A stretch of 64,000 nucleotides of DNA from positions 18,737,038-18,801,037 of the forward strand of contig NC_092098.1 in NCBI RefSeq assembly GCF_045679555.1. The letters run 5' to 3'. The position numbers and the translations under genes were made by a program. A model generated the notes under the pieces. The model had not been told where the DNA came from, ran no database searches, and saw only the letters and a program-made list of their open reading frames with translations. This DNA is from Salvelinus alpinus. Its lineage: Eukaryota > Chordata > Actinopteri > Salmoniformes > Salmonidae. Below are positions 46,370 to 58,175 of this stretch, piece by piece (within the stretch, counting starts at the first letter, position 1; each line of letters opens with the position of its first letter).

Positions 46370-48008
46370 ATCTTATGTTGTCTTAAGGGTAAAACATTAC
46401 CCGCCACTATGTTTAACAGCAGAGAAAACCCCCTAAATGATATTTTTTCAACTTGAAATTTGATGACTTTTCCTAGAGTGACCCCAACATTAGAAAAAGT
46501 GAAACATCGCCTTTGTTCATATTTCCATGAAAGCTGTACACCACCAGGGTACAGAGATTGTCTTAAGGTAATTTTTGACCCGGCAGTTATAAAATAATTT
46601 ATACTCCACAAAATCCACAAAGACACACACAAAAACTCACAATGAGAAATGGAGATGATGTGTGCTACTGATTGAACTCAGACAAAACTAAAACTTTCTT
46701 GTGCATGTGCAGCTACTCCCCTCCACGACCGCACACATGACTCAAGTTCACAGACAAAATAAACAACATTTCAGACAAAATAAACCAAATTATAGACAAA
46801 ATAAAAATGTATTGAAAGCATTGTTTACTATTGTGGAATGCAGTCAGAGGCTATAAAGGTGCTGCAGATGACAGTCCCCCCAGTAGTCTCTTTGCTGAAG
46901 CCATGAGTGCACGTTTCTGTGCCCAACAGGTCGTAGATCAGATTTTTTCAGATGTCCAGGAGGAGCAAGAGAACATTGATTTAGAAGAGGAGGAGGTATC
47001 TGAAGAAGAAGATGGGGAAGAATACAACCCAGAGCACAATGCATCATCTTCAGATGAAGAAGAAATCCCCAAGCTGAAAGAGAGACATTTTTGTCGAAGA
47101 ATAGCAAAATAATATGGTCCTTGTCACCATATGACAACCAAGGCATAAGGTCATAAGTCATAAGGATGACCCCAGTGCCCACAAGTCATGCAGTTGCCAT
47201 GCCGAGGACATCACCTCAACATTCTACATGTTCATCACACCAGCAATCAAAAAAATCATCCTGGAGATGACAAATTTTGAGGGTTTCTGTAAATATGGAG
47301 ACAACAGGAAAAGGATGGATAAGATTGACCTGCGTGCCTACATAGGGCTGCTAATCTTAGCCGGTGTGTATAGGTCCCGAAGCGAAGCTACATGTAGTCT
47401 CTGGGATGCAGAGAGTGGAAGGGTGATTTCCCGTGCCACGATGCCACTGAAAGTCTTTCACACTTTCTCAAGAATGCTACGATTTGATAACCGTGAGTCA
47501 AGACCTGCAAGACATGTGAGAGACAAACTGGAGGCCATAAGAGAGGTCTGGGAGAAGTGGGTGGAGCGTCTGTCATACCTCTGCAACCCTGGGCCTGAAG
47601 TAACAGTGGACGAGCAACTTGTTCCATTCAGAAATGGATCTGCTACTTTCTTAGGCTATACAAGTGCTATCTCTTGTTTAAAAAATGATGTTTACACCTA
47701 TGCAGTACCTTTAGCAATAATAATAATAATAATAAACCTCTACTTTAGTAAAGAAAACAATCATGACAGGGGTGTTGTAATAAAAACGAGTCGTGTCCAC
47801 TGATTAAATGCAGTCATTCTGCATTATGAAGAGGGAAAATCCACATATTCCCAAAGTTTGTAATGAATGACAGGTTGTTTCTTCATGCAAAATATATTTG
47901 GGATTTAAAATTCAATTAAGCTGCTCTATTTTAGGGGTTTAGTGAAGGCGGATCATTTTTTACCTTCAGGACAACGGGAGTATACAGAATGCTAAGACTA
48001 CACAAGGG
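46370..48008 (+). mobile_element. internally deleted piggyBac-type transposon
   Basis: Flanked by TTAA (46366-46369 and 48009-48012), the piggyBac target, inside a Tc1-like element that reads on across the junction. The right end is GGG before TTAA, as usual, but the left end lacks the expected CCC. Both ends share a subterminal GTTGTC..AAGG.TAAAA block in inverted orientation. At 1.64 kb it is too short for a full transposase. Confidence 0.8.
46831..47803 (+). pseudogene. piggyBac transposase remnant (PGBD4-like)
   Basis: The start could be ATG 46831 or 46903. The first frame (to TAA at 47110) encodes a strongly acidic N-terminus. A frameshift near 47105 passes reading to a second frame (open at 47228-47803), giving the piggyBac N-terminal core with ITPAIKKIILEMTNFEGF and ending in TVDEQLVPFR, which holds the first catalytic Asp (47609). 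Immediately after it the sequence becomes unrelated and A/T-rich, so the other two catalytic Asp residues and the C-terminal Cys-rich domain are lost. Confidence 0.82.
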
Positions 48009-48553
48009 TTAAGACAAAACTGTAACTCGGTCACTCAGGAACATTCACTGTAGTCTTGGTAAGCAACTGGTCCTGTGTTTAAGGTTATTGTCCTGCTGAA
48101 AGGTGAATATGTCTCCCAGTGTGTGTTGGAAAACAGACTGAACCAGGTTTTCCTCTAGAATTTTGGCCGTTTCTTTTTATCATAAAAAACTCCCTAGTCC
48201 TTGCCGATGACAAGAATACCAATAACATGATGCAAACATCACTATGCTTGAAAATATGAAGAGCAGTACTCAGTGATGTGTTGTATTGGATTTGCCGCAA
48301 ACATAATGCTTTGTATTCAGGACATAAAGTTCATTTCTTTGCCACATTTGTTTTTCAGTTTTACTTTAGTGCCTCATTGCAAACAGGATGCATGTTTTGG
48401 AATATTTTTATTCTGTACAGGCTTCCTTCTTTTCACTCTGTCATTTAGGTTAGTATTGTTGAGTACTTTCAACAGTGTTGATCCATCCTCAGTTTTCACC
48501 TAGCTCAGCTATTAAACTCTGTAACTGTTTTAAAGTCACCATTAGCTTCTTGG

Positions 48554-48890
48554 TGTCACGCCCTGACCTTAGAGAGCCTTTTTATTTCTCTATTTGGTTA
48601 GGTCAGGGTGTGATTTGGGTGGGCATTCTAGTTTGTTTATTTCTTTGTTGGCCGGGTATGGTTCCCAATCAGAGGCAGCTGTCTATCATTGTCTCTGATT
48701 GAGGATCATACTTAGGCAGCCCTTTTTCCCACCTTCTGTTGTGGGATCTTGTCTTTGTATAGTTGCTGTCTAGCGCTACAGAGCTTTACATTCGTTTGTA
48801 TTTTGTTGTGTTTTGGTGTCATTTTAAATAAAAGTAAAATGTACACCTACCACGCTGCACCTTGGTCTTCATCCAACGACGGACGTAACA
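48554..48890 (+). repeat. solo LTR, TGTCACGCCCTG family, inside a Tc1 element
   Basis: It starts TGTCACGCCCTGACC and ends CGTAACA, with perfect CTTGG duplications (48549-48553 and 48891-48895). An internal inverted pair CACGCCCTGACC/GGTCAGGGTGTG lies in its first 60 bases. AATAAAAG near 48829 is a likely poly(A) signal. Confidence 0.85.
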
Positions 48891-49457
48891 CTTGGTGAAA
48901 TCCCTGCAACTGAGTTAGGAACGACGCCTGTATCTTTGTAGTGACTGGGTGTATTGATACACCATCTAAAGTGTAATTAATAACTTCACGATGCTCAAAG
49001 GGATATTCAATGTCAGTTTATTTATTTTTTACCCATCTACCAACAGGTGACCTTCTTTGCGAGGCATTGGAAAACATTCCTGGTCTTTGTGGTTGAACCT
49101 GTGTTTGAAATGTACTGCTTGACTGAGGGACCTTACAGATCATTGTATGTGTGAGGTTCAGAGATGAGGTAGTCATTCAAAAATTATGATAAAACGTATT
49201 ATTGCACACAGGGTGAGTCCATGCAACTTATTATGTGACTTGTTATTAAGCAAATGTTTACCCCTAGACTTATTCAGGCTTGCCATATCAAAGGGGTTGA
49301 ATACTTATTGACTCAGAACATTTCATCTTTTTGTTTTTAATACATTTGTATACATTTTGAAAAACATAATAATGACATTATGGGGTATTGTGTGTAGGGG
49401 AATAACACAAAATTTGGAAAAAGTCAAGGGGTGTGAATACTTTCTGAAGGCACAGTA

Positions 49458-49678
49458 CACTCTTAAAAAAAGGTGCTATCTAGAACCTTAAAGGGTTCCT
49501 CGGCTGTCCCCATAGGATAACCCTTTGAAGAACCCTTTTGATTGCAGGTAGAACCCTTTTAGGTTCTATGTAGAACCTTTTGTACAGAGGGTTTTACCTA
49601 GAACCAAAAAGGGTTTTACCTGGAACCAAAAAGGTTCTCCTATGGGGACAGCCGAAGAACACATTTTTTTAAGAGCAT
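49458..49678. mobile_element. palindromic MITE with long inverted arms
   Basis: CACTCTTAAAAAAAGG.. at the left pairs with ..TTTTTTTAAGAG at the right; inside, GGCTGTCCCCATAGGA (49503-49518) pairs with TCCTATGGGGACAGCC (49637-49652), and several AGAACC/GGTTCT words alternate. It starts next to the right end of the Tc1-like element. It is a common salmonid fold-back element with no coding capacity. Confidence 0.8.
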
Positions 49679-49679
49679 A

Positions 49680-50746
49680 AATATAACCTTGTGTAATAAT
49701 ACCCATGGTCACAGGTTCTTGGTACATTATGTATCTATCCTGTTACATGATAGCCCTGTGAATGACATGACATGTCATTAAATAAGAAATAAGTGCTGTC
49801 TTGGGGTAGACATTGGGGTGACACTTGGTTGTTAAATGAAAAAGAATAAACATGCAGTATTCTGTCAGATACAGTAATATAAAGCATTGCCCACAGCAGG
49901 GTAGCAACATTGCCAAAAAACATGTTTTATTTAGCTGACGAACAAACTATTGTCTGTTGATTGACAGCTGTCATATGTGCTGAATATTCCAAATGGAATG
50001 CTGAAGTTTTCATGTCTTTGGTCTCCTTGGAGACAGTGTTGAAAAGTGCTGTCTTCCTTGAAGGCAATTAAACAGTTGTACTTGATTTCCCATGTCACTT
50101 TACAATCTGGGGATCCAGATGTTGGGCAGAGTCTCTGTTGCAAAATCTGAAACAAAATAAATATTTACCATATCTAAACCCTTGCTGCAGATGATGCCAC
50201 ATGTTAAAATGACTGCAGGCTGTTGCAAAGTATGGGGGTGTGGTACAGTATACTGTATAGAACTTACCTTGACCTCGCCTGTAGACCTTATTTACAACAT
50301 TGTAGATCATGTTGTTTGCACAGGCATTTACAATGTAAAGCTGTCCATTGCTTAATCAATCGTTCCAACAATGTGAGATTACATAAATTGTCTCAGCTCT
50401 GTTTATCACGCTCCCCCTCCTCCGTGTCAGCCTTCTTTTATCCTTGGCTTGATTATTTTTATCCTCAGCCTCTGTACCTCCCAGCGGAGGTAAATCGACC
50501 ATCATACAGCATGCACAGGTATAGGTTATTCCATTCATCAAAATGTCACTGCTGATGGCATGTTAAATTATCCATGCATTTTCTTCGCCGGTCCTTTTGC
50601 TAACAAAGCTACCTCAGGCGGAAGCCAGAGTTTCTGAGGTTGACTCGATGCAGCCACCCCGGGGAGCTCATGTTGTAAGGCCTCTTGTTAATTTGTCGTT
50701 TTATCACATGACATAACTGAATCTGATACACGTGAAGGAAATGATA
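49680..50746. other. unassigned non-coding DNA
   Basis: No gene or named repeat recognised. Confidence 0.4.
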
Positions 50747-50869
50747 TACAGTTTCTTCAGAAAGTATTCATACCCCTTTAGTTATTCCACATTTTGTTAA
50801 AAAAACTAGTTTTAAAATTACAAAAATATCTAATTTGCATAGGTATTCACACACGAGTCAATACTTTGT

Positions 50870-52239
50870 AGACGCACCTTTGCCGGCAATTACAGCTTTG
50901 AGTCATCTTAGGGTTGTTTGTATCAGCTTTGCACATCTGGATTTGGGGATTTTCTCCCATTCTTCCTTGCAGATTTTCGAAAGCTCTGTTAAATTAGATG
51001 GGGAACAGCAATCTTCAACTCTTTCCACATATTTTCAATGGGATTCAAGTCTGGGCTTTGGCTGGGCCACTCACTTTCACATTTCAGTATTGCTTTGGCT
51101 GTATGCTTGGGGTCATTGTCCTGTTGGAGCATAAATATTCACCCCTGTGTCTAAGGTTGTTTGCACAATGAAGCAGGGATTTGCCTGTATTTGGCTTAAT
51201 TCATTGTTCCCTCCATCCTTACCTGTCTTCCAGTCCCTGCTGCTGAAAAGCATCCCCATAGCATGATGCTGCCACCACAATGCTTCATGGTAGGGATAAT
51301 GTTAGATGGGTGATGAGCTGTGCCTATAAGGGCACAAGGCGAGACACAGATGCAGACACAGGAGGCAGATGGTTGGAGTCTTAGATGTTTATTAATCCAA
51401 AAAGAGGTAGGCAAGAGAATGGTAGTGTACAGGCAAAAGGTCAAAACCAGTTCAGAGTCCAGTAGGTACTGAAGGGCAGGCAAGCTCGAGGTCAGGGCAG
51501 GTAGAATGGTCAGGCAGGCGGGAATGGAGTCCAGAAAACAGGCAACGGTCAAAACCTGGAGGACTAGCAAAGAGAAGAGAAAAAAGAGTATGGGAAAAAA
51601 ACATGCTGGTTGACTTGACAAACATACAAGACAAACTGGCACAGAGAGACAGGAAACACAGGGATAAATACACTGTGGAAAATAAGTGACACCTCTAGGG
51701 GGTGGAGACAATCACAAGGACAGGTGAAACAGATCAGGGTGTGACAGTGCCTGGTTTTTCTCCAGACATAACGCTTTGCATTTAGGCCAAATAGTTACAT
51801 TTTTGTTTCATCAGACCACAGAATATGTTGCCTTATGATTGCAGAGTCTTTCACGTGCCTTTTTGCAAACTCCAGGCGTCCTGTCACATGCCTTTTTCTC
51901 AGGAGTGGCTTCCACCTGGCCACTCTCCCAGACTGTTGTCCTTCTGGCAGGTGTTCCAATCTCAGCCAAGGAACTCTGTAATTCTGTCAGCGTGGTCATT
52001 GAGTTCTTGATCATATCCCTGACCAATGTCCTTCTTGCCAGTATGCTCAGTTTGGTCGGATGGCCAGCTGTAGGTAGAGTCTAGGTAGTTCCACATTTTT
52101 TAAATTTCCCAATGATAGAGACCACTGTGCTCTTGGAAACGTTCAACACTCTAGAAATCGTTTTATACCCTTCCCCAGATATATGCCTCATCACAATTCT
52201 ATCCCGGAGATCTACGGACAGTTCCTTGGGCTTCATGGT
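50870..52239 (-). pseudogene. Tc1-like transposase, broken
   Basis: On the minus strand the N-terminus starts near 52237 with a PAIRED-type helix-turn-helix (KPKELSVDLRDRIV, then the ISRVLNVSKSTV block). A stop at about 52083 splits it, and a second open piece (52026 to 51811) continues the DNA-binding region. The catalytic part is interrupted by the solo LTR at 51325-51746 and by stops. [16 protein letters not shown] near 51250 is the conserved block before the catalytic region's second half. Confidence 0.78.
51325..51746 (-). repeat. solo LTR, TGTCACACCCTGATC family, inside a Tc1 element
   Basis: The minus strand starts TGTCACACCCTGATCTG and ends GTGCCCTTATA. Perfect GTGCC duplications flank it (51320-51324 and 51747-51751). 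It is similar along its length to 44176-44610. Confidence 0.85.
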
Positions 52240-52630
52240 ATAATTTCTGCTCTGACATGCACTGTCAAGTGTGGGACTATATGTAGACAGGTGTGTTTCT
52301 TTCTTAATCATGTCCAAACAATTGGCCACAGGTGGACTCTGATCATCCTTTCAAGTTGTAGTGACATCTCAAGGATGATCAAAGAAAATTGGATGCACCT
52401 GAGCTCAATTTGGAGTGTCATAGCAAAGGGGTGTGCATACTTAAGTAAATGGGATATTTCTGTATTTAAATTTCAATACATTTGCAAACATTTCTAAAAA
52501 CATGTTTTCCCTTTGTCATTATGGGGTATTGTGCGTAGATGGGTGAGAAAAAACATCTATTTAATACATTTTGAATTCAGGCTGTAACACAACAAAATGT
52601 GGAAGTCAAGGGGGTGTAAGGCACTGTGTA

Positions 52631-53945
52631 CCAGAGGCTTTGTTGGTTATACATAGGATGTGAGCTAAGTGTGTGTTACAACACATTATAGGGGTTATAA
52701 ATTGGCTAGAATGACTGTATCAAATCTTATTTTTATTAGCACCCTTATGAATATCACAAAGATGAATTGATGATTAAATCAAAGCTTGAAGCTCAAAATG
52801 GGAACCTTATGTGCAAAACAAATGCTTGCAACCAATTCTGCTGTGGCATTTTTTTTAACTTGAATCATGTAGCCTTTAAAGTGGTGGAGGGTCAAAATAA
52901 ACATTTATTTTGAAGTTTAATTAAATCAGTTCCCAGGACAAATTGACTGGATGACTGACAGGCTGGGGCTACTTGGCTACAGGCAAAAGTAATTGGAGGA
53001 GAGTGGTAGAAAGAAAGCTTTTTGAATGTGTCAGTCTAAATTCCTTTTAGACACAGCAACTGGATATGCACATATTTATTAGCAGATGTTGACTGTGCAC
53101 TTCTAATTCAATGAATTTACAATTTTATCTACAATTTACCCTGTCACAACTTAACACCTGCAGGCACTAGACAGTATTGTACAGGTTTGCAATGTATTGC
53201 TTTGATGCATCTGGAAATCTATAGCAGCTGCAGAATTATATGTTAATATCCAATGTTGTTGTCACCATGCTCATTGACAACACAATTTCACACCGTAATT
53301 TATTCAAAGCAAGTGCTATACAAGTCACTGTATGGTACGCAACACACTATGCTGATGTATCCATTATGCATGAATGTAAAGGAAGCGCCTGCCAGATATT
53401 GTAGGTGTAAAATTGTCTTTGAACACCACCAGATAGACATTCATAGGTTTCATAATGGAATAATTCATTGTTAAAAATAACTTTATGCTAAGCATTGTAA
53501 CGATACAATACTGCAGAAACATTACTAGCCTACTGTATTCAGACCAATGAAAGCTTTGATGTTGTACATGATTTGTTCATACCACAGAACGTTTAAAAAA
53601 AAAAAATTCATCCAAGAATATTCCTATCTTTTGTATTGTACGATAAAGATTATTTAGAATAATTTAGAACAAAAAGTGTATGAATATTACATCAATATAT
53701 CCAAAGATCTAAAATATACAATATGCCTAAAATCTTGAAGGCTGGGGGATTTTACTTCATTGACATATACTTCAGAAAGTTCAGGTATATTTCTAATATT
53801 CATACCCCAGAGTTAGAGAATAGTGATTGTGCTATCCACACCCCCTCACGTGACAATCACAATATTACAGGACAAATGCATGGTAATAACATATGTAATT
53901 ATTTTGTTCTTTCCACAATATTTTCCACATAAATACATACAAATG
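52631..53945. other. unassigned non-coding DNA
   Basis: No gene or named repeat recognised. Confidence 0.4.
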
Positions 53946-53949
53946 GCAG

Positions 53950-55030
53950 CATGACTGTACACAATCGTACAATCATCAAGTTTGCAGACGACTCAACAGT
54001 AGTAGGCCTGATTACCAACAATGACGAGACAGCCTACAGGGAGGTGGTAAGGGCCCTGGGAGAGTGGTGCCAGGAAAATAACCTCTCACTCAACATAAAC
54101 AAAACAAAGGAGGTGATCGTGGACTTCAGGAAACAGCAGAGGGAGCACGCCCCTATCCACATCGACGGGACCGCTGTGGAGAAGGTACACATCACTGACA
54201 AAATGAAATGGTCCACCAACACAGACAGTGCGGTGAAGAAGGCTCAACAGCGCCCCTTCAACCTCAGGAGGCTGAAGAAATTTGGATTGGCCCCTAAAAC
54301 CCTCACAAACTTTTACAGATGCACAATTGAGAGCATCCTGTCGGGCTGTATCACCGCCTGGTACTGCAACTGCACAGCCCGCAACCGCAGGGCTCTCCAG
54401 AGGGTGGTGCAGTCTGTCTAACGCATCACCGGGGGAAACTACCTGCCCTCCAGGACACCTACAGCACCCGATGTCACAGGAAGCCCAAAAAGATCATGAA
54501 GGACATCAACCACCCGAGCCACGGCCTGTTCACCCCGCTATCATCCAGAAGGCGAGGTCAGTACAGGTACATCAAAGTTGGGACCGGGAGACTGAAAAAC
54601 AGCTTCTATGTAAAGGCCATCAGACTGTTAAATAGCCATCACTAGCCGGCTTCCACCCGGTTACGCAACCCTGCACCTTAGAGGCTGCTGCCCTATATAC
54701 ATAGACTTGGAATCACTGGCCACTAATAATGGAACACTAGTCACTTTAATAATGTTTACATACTTAAATAATGTTTACATACTGCTTTACTCATTTCATA
54801 TGTATATAGTGTATTCTATTCTACTGTATTTTAGTCAATGCCACTCCGACATTGCTCGATTTAATGTTTCTATATTTATTAATTCCATTCTTATACTTTA
54901 AGATGTGTGTGTATTGTTGTGTATTGTAAGATATTACAGCACTGTTGGAGCTAGGAACACAAACATTTCTTTACACCCGCAATAACATCTGCTAATATGT
55001 GTATGAGACCAATAAAATTAGATTTGATTT
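53950..55030 (+). mobile_element. 5'-truncated Rex1/RSg-1-like LINE
   Basis: It begins inside the reverse transcriptase just before the catalytic FADD (IIKFADDSTVVGLI near 53970), is open to a stop at 54419-54421, then continues frame-broken to about 54650. The 3' UTR ends ACCAATAAAATTAGATTTGATT. It is the same family as 32927-33780 and related to 61189-64000. It cannot be active because the N-terminal endonuclease and most of the polymerase are missing. Confidence 0.85.
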
Positions 55031-55034
55031 ATTT

Positions 55035-56089
55035 GAACTAGTTTGTTACATTGTAATTACTCTGGTCTAAGCCCTGTGTAATGTAGCGTGTGGCCATGTT
55101 CTTGATTCTGGTCATACATGACAATTCTTCATCTGTCTGCTCCAGCAGTGCTGTGAGCCAGCTGGAAGTGGCCAGGGACTTGGCTGAGTGCTGTTACCAC
55201 ATGGAGGACTGGAGTGGATTGGACTTGCCCACCTGTGTCTCTGAGGCAGCCATGTCATCTTCACTGTACAGCCTACACATGAGACATATCGATTAAGACC
55301 TTCAGACCTTCTCATACCTCTGCCTTTTATGATTGCATTGCTGCAAGATTTCAATCTTTTAGCGCTTTCTCTTCAAAAGTAGCGATACCTTTTTGTCTAC
55401 AAATCATGGTGCGAGGCTGGATCTGGACATGGCAGTGGTGGACTGGAGTTGAGTGTTCTATGTTCACAGCTGTAAATTGCGACTGTGTGTGAGCAGTAGC
55501 CCACGATTACAACCTCTCATGCTGTCATTTTCTGTTACTCATGACAGATAACCAGAGGTAGTCCAATAGTCCAGGTCTCATGTTTTAAAAGGTATTTTAG
55601 GATCATTCAATCTAATTTAGAAAATGCCAAAAGCGACATTAGTATCAAAAGTGTATGTGTTGCAAGATTTATTTCAAAACTTGGATGCAATAATTTATTC
55701 TGCATTAAACCTAAACAGTGTGGATACTCAAACACTATTAGATGCAGCATGTTTTGACTTAAGTTCCACACGGAATATTTAAGCAATATGGCAAGTTTGA
55801 CAACAGCATAATGTTTTTCTGTGTGCAAAATGACAACATGCCACCCAAGAAAAATATTTTGATTGAACATTTAAATGACTCATCAATGGCTTCATTGCAG
55901 GACCAATGATTACTATAATTGGCACAACCAGATGCACATCACAGTGCCATCCATCTACTAGGAGACAGTAGTTTTAATTTGATGTTGTCAGCAAAAACAC
56001 AATTGACAGGGAATTGCTGCTTGTAATACAGTCTCTGGTACCATCGCAGCAACTGTGCAACACACATACTGTTATAAGTGTTTGCTTGT
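55035..56089. other. unassigned non-coding DNA
   Basis: No gene or named repeat recognised. Confidence 0.4.
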
Positions 56090-56097
56090 GTTGTAAC

Positions 56098-57300
56098 CAG
56101 GGGTGAAAGTAGATTTAATTTCTTACCGGTACTGGACACCCATGTGTGCACATAATTTTTTTTTAATACTACCAAAATTACAGGGTAGCCTACTCTGCTG
56201 ACACTGATCCATATAGCCGGCCTACAAATAGGGGAGACACAAATACAATACGACGTCGATCTAACCTGGAGGAGAAAATGATTGTCTAAAAACAAACAAA
56301 AGTGTCACTGACCCAATGATGAAGACAATGAATATGCACACTCACCGGGGATATGGCCGATGTTCTTCACTGGTGCCAATAAGATAGGCTACTGTTCACT
56401 CAATTAAGTAAGACATTTTGATAACTAATGACAGATTGGAGTCTTTTCATTTTCATCTCTTTACAGCAATAGCCATTTTCTTTCCAAACAGTTTTTCCAC
56501 GATTGTATTTTTTAAAATTGCGATATGCCTGGCTGGGACTCTGCTTTTCACTGACAGTCGCAACTCAACAATCATCTATTGGTATTTGCAGCGTGTGCAG
56601 CCCAAATTGCAGGCCCTTCTGACTGTAGGCTATGCTATTTAAAACAATCCACATATAAAAAAAATAAAAAAAAGCTAATTATCCTATGTGGCTAAATCAT
56701 GCTTTCTGGTGTAGTAGCCTATTTTGAATGATTTTATTTATTTCTGTATAGACAGGAGTAAGCTAATTAGGCTATATAATTGTGTAAATGTAATTACATT
56801 TACTTTAGGGAAAGCTTAGCTTCCCCTAGCCTTATGCACATGCCGCCTATGCCTTTTAATGTGGCATAAACACAACCGGTCATGATGTTTTCATCTGATT
56901 GTCAAACAATCACTTAACAAAGTTGCTCATGTAGGCTTCCAGCGCATATTCGTCCACTCACAAAATAATTTCAGCATCCAAACCCCAACAGTGCACTGTG
57001 CACCCGGAATTTGATGAATGGAAAGAGACATCTGTTACTAAACACCTACGTGTATTGTAATGACATTCTGCAAATGTCATTAGGCCTACAAATGTAGCCT
57101 GAATTGATGCATCCACTGTTGTCCACGTGTGCCTTTTTCATGCAGCTGACATGCAGCAATGTTAAGTAATTGTGTAATTGCCTATATTTTTGATGGTTTG
57201 TTTCATTATTAGTTGTGTATTATCAAGTTTTATTTATTTTGTATTTATTTTGCCCGGGACACCATACCGGACCGTACCGGGTTACTTTCTTTCACCCCTG
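56098..57300. mobile_element. hAT-type non-autonomous transposon
   Basis: Ends CAGGGGTGAAAGTA (56098) and TACTTTCTTTCACCCCTG (to 57300) are inverted, with ACCGGTAC/GTACCGG words just inside both. The flanks GTTGTAAC (56090-56097) and ATTGTAAC (57301-57308) match at 7 of 8 bases, an 8-bp duplication as hAT elements make. No transposase-like frame was seen in the 1.2-kb interior. Confidence 0.72.
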
Positions 57301-57557
57301 ATTGTAACCCACCATATTCTATAGTTTCTTGATATGTGTATAGGCTGTGGGCTCCACCCTGGTCACTCCCTAGACATACCCATTGTCACTTCCTGGTTTA
57401 AAGTGATATAGGAAATGGGTGTGTCAGTGATAGGGGGGCCATTTTGGCTGCATTGTTTTCGGCGATGAGGAAACTTTTGTTAGTTTTAACACCTAGTTTC
57501 TCTCATGATATACACGTGAGACTTGTCTCATAGCATTCGAAGAGTTTTACTTTCGGT

Positions 57558-58175
57558 CAACCTGGTCTCAGAGCATTTTGTATTACTCTGTACCCAAGAC
57601 ACTCCATTTAGTATCATATGTTACTTTTCATATAGAATGTATTAATTTGTGGATGTCCATCACCCATTTCATGCGACATGTTACAAATTACAATTCATAT
57701 TAAATGTTACGAATCTGCAAAATTTATAATTTGTTACAAATTTCAGCTAGGTGGCTAATGTTCGCTAGCTCGCTAATGTTAGCTAGGCTATGGGTTCGAA
57801 TTAGGAGTTAAGGTTAAGGTTAAGTTTAGGAGTTAGGTTAACGGGTTAAGGTTAGGGGAAGGGTTAGCTAAAAGGGTTAAGGTTAGAGTTAGGGGAAGGG
57901 TTAGCTAACATGCTAAGGAGTGGTAAATTAGCTAAAAAGTAGTAAGTCGTTGAAAAGTTGCTAATAAGCTTAAATGCAAAAGTTGTCCGTGATGAGATTT
58001 TAACTTGCAACCTTTGGGTTATTCGCCCACCCATCCACCCCGACTAACCACCCTCCTTTCATTTTTGCTTTAAGTAACCTTCCTTGTTGTGTAACCATAC
58101 CAAATGTAACATATACTAAATGGAGAATCTCAGATTTAAGTACAGAATAACAAGAAATGCTCTGAGACCAGGTTG
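57558..58175. mobile_element. inverted-repeat element with GGTTAAGG-rich core
   Basis: CAACCTGGTCTCAGAGCATT (57558) and AATGCTCTGAGACCAGGTTG (to 58175) are nearly perfect inverted ends. Inverted similarity continues inward through CTCCATTTAGTA. The core (57800-57900) is rich in GGTTAAGG/GGGTTAGCTAA words. The flanks TTTCGGT and TTTTGGT may be a decayed duplication. Confidence 0.7.

Larger units (their letters stand above)
45982..49455 (-). mobile_element. Tc1-like transposon containing a piggyBac and a solo LTR
   Basis: Inverted ends TCAGAAAGTATTCA (near 45991) and TGAATACTTTCTGA (near 49434) lie next to TA at both outer edges (45980-45981 and 49456-49457). With the insertions at 46370-48008 and 48554-48890 removed, about 1.5 kb remains, the normal size of a Tc1 element. 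The transposase would be on the minus strand but is broken by many stops. Confidence 0.8.
50749..52628 (-). mobile_element. Tc1-like transposon interrupted by a solo LTR
   Basis: The left terminus has TTCAGAAAGTATTCATACCCC next to TA (50747-50748). The right terminus ends GGCACTGTG before TA (52629-52630) but has lost about 12 bases of the inverted repeat. Without the LTR the element is about 1.45 kb, of ordinary Tc1 size. Confidence 0.82.

Noticed and set aside
57800-57960. Interstitial telomere
   Set aside because: No perfect TTAGGG tandem; GGTTAAGG-type words are mixed and lie within a transposon-like inverted repeat.
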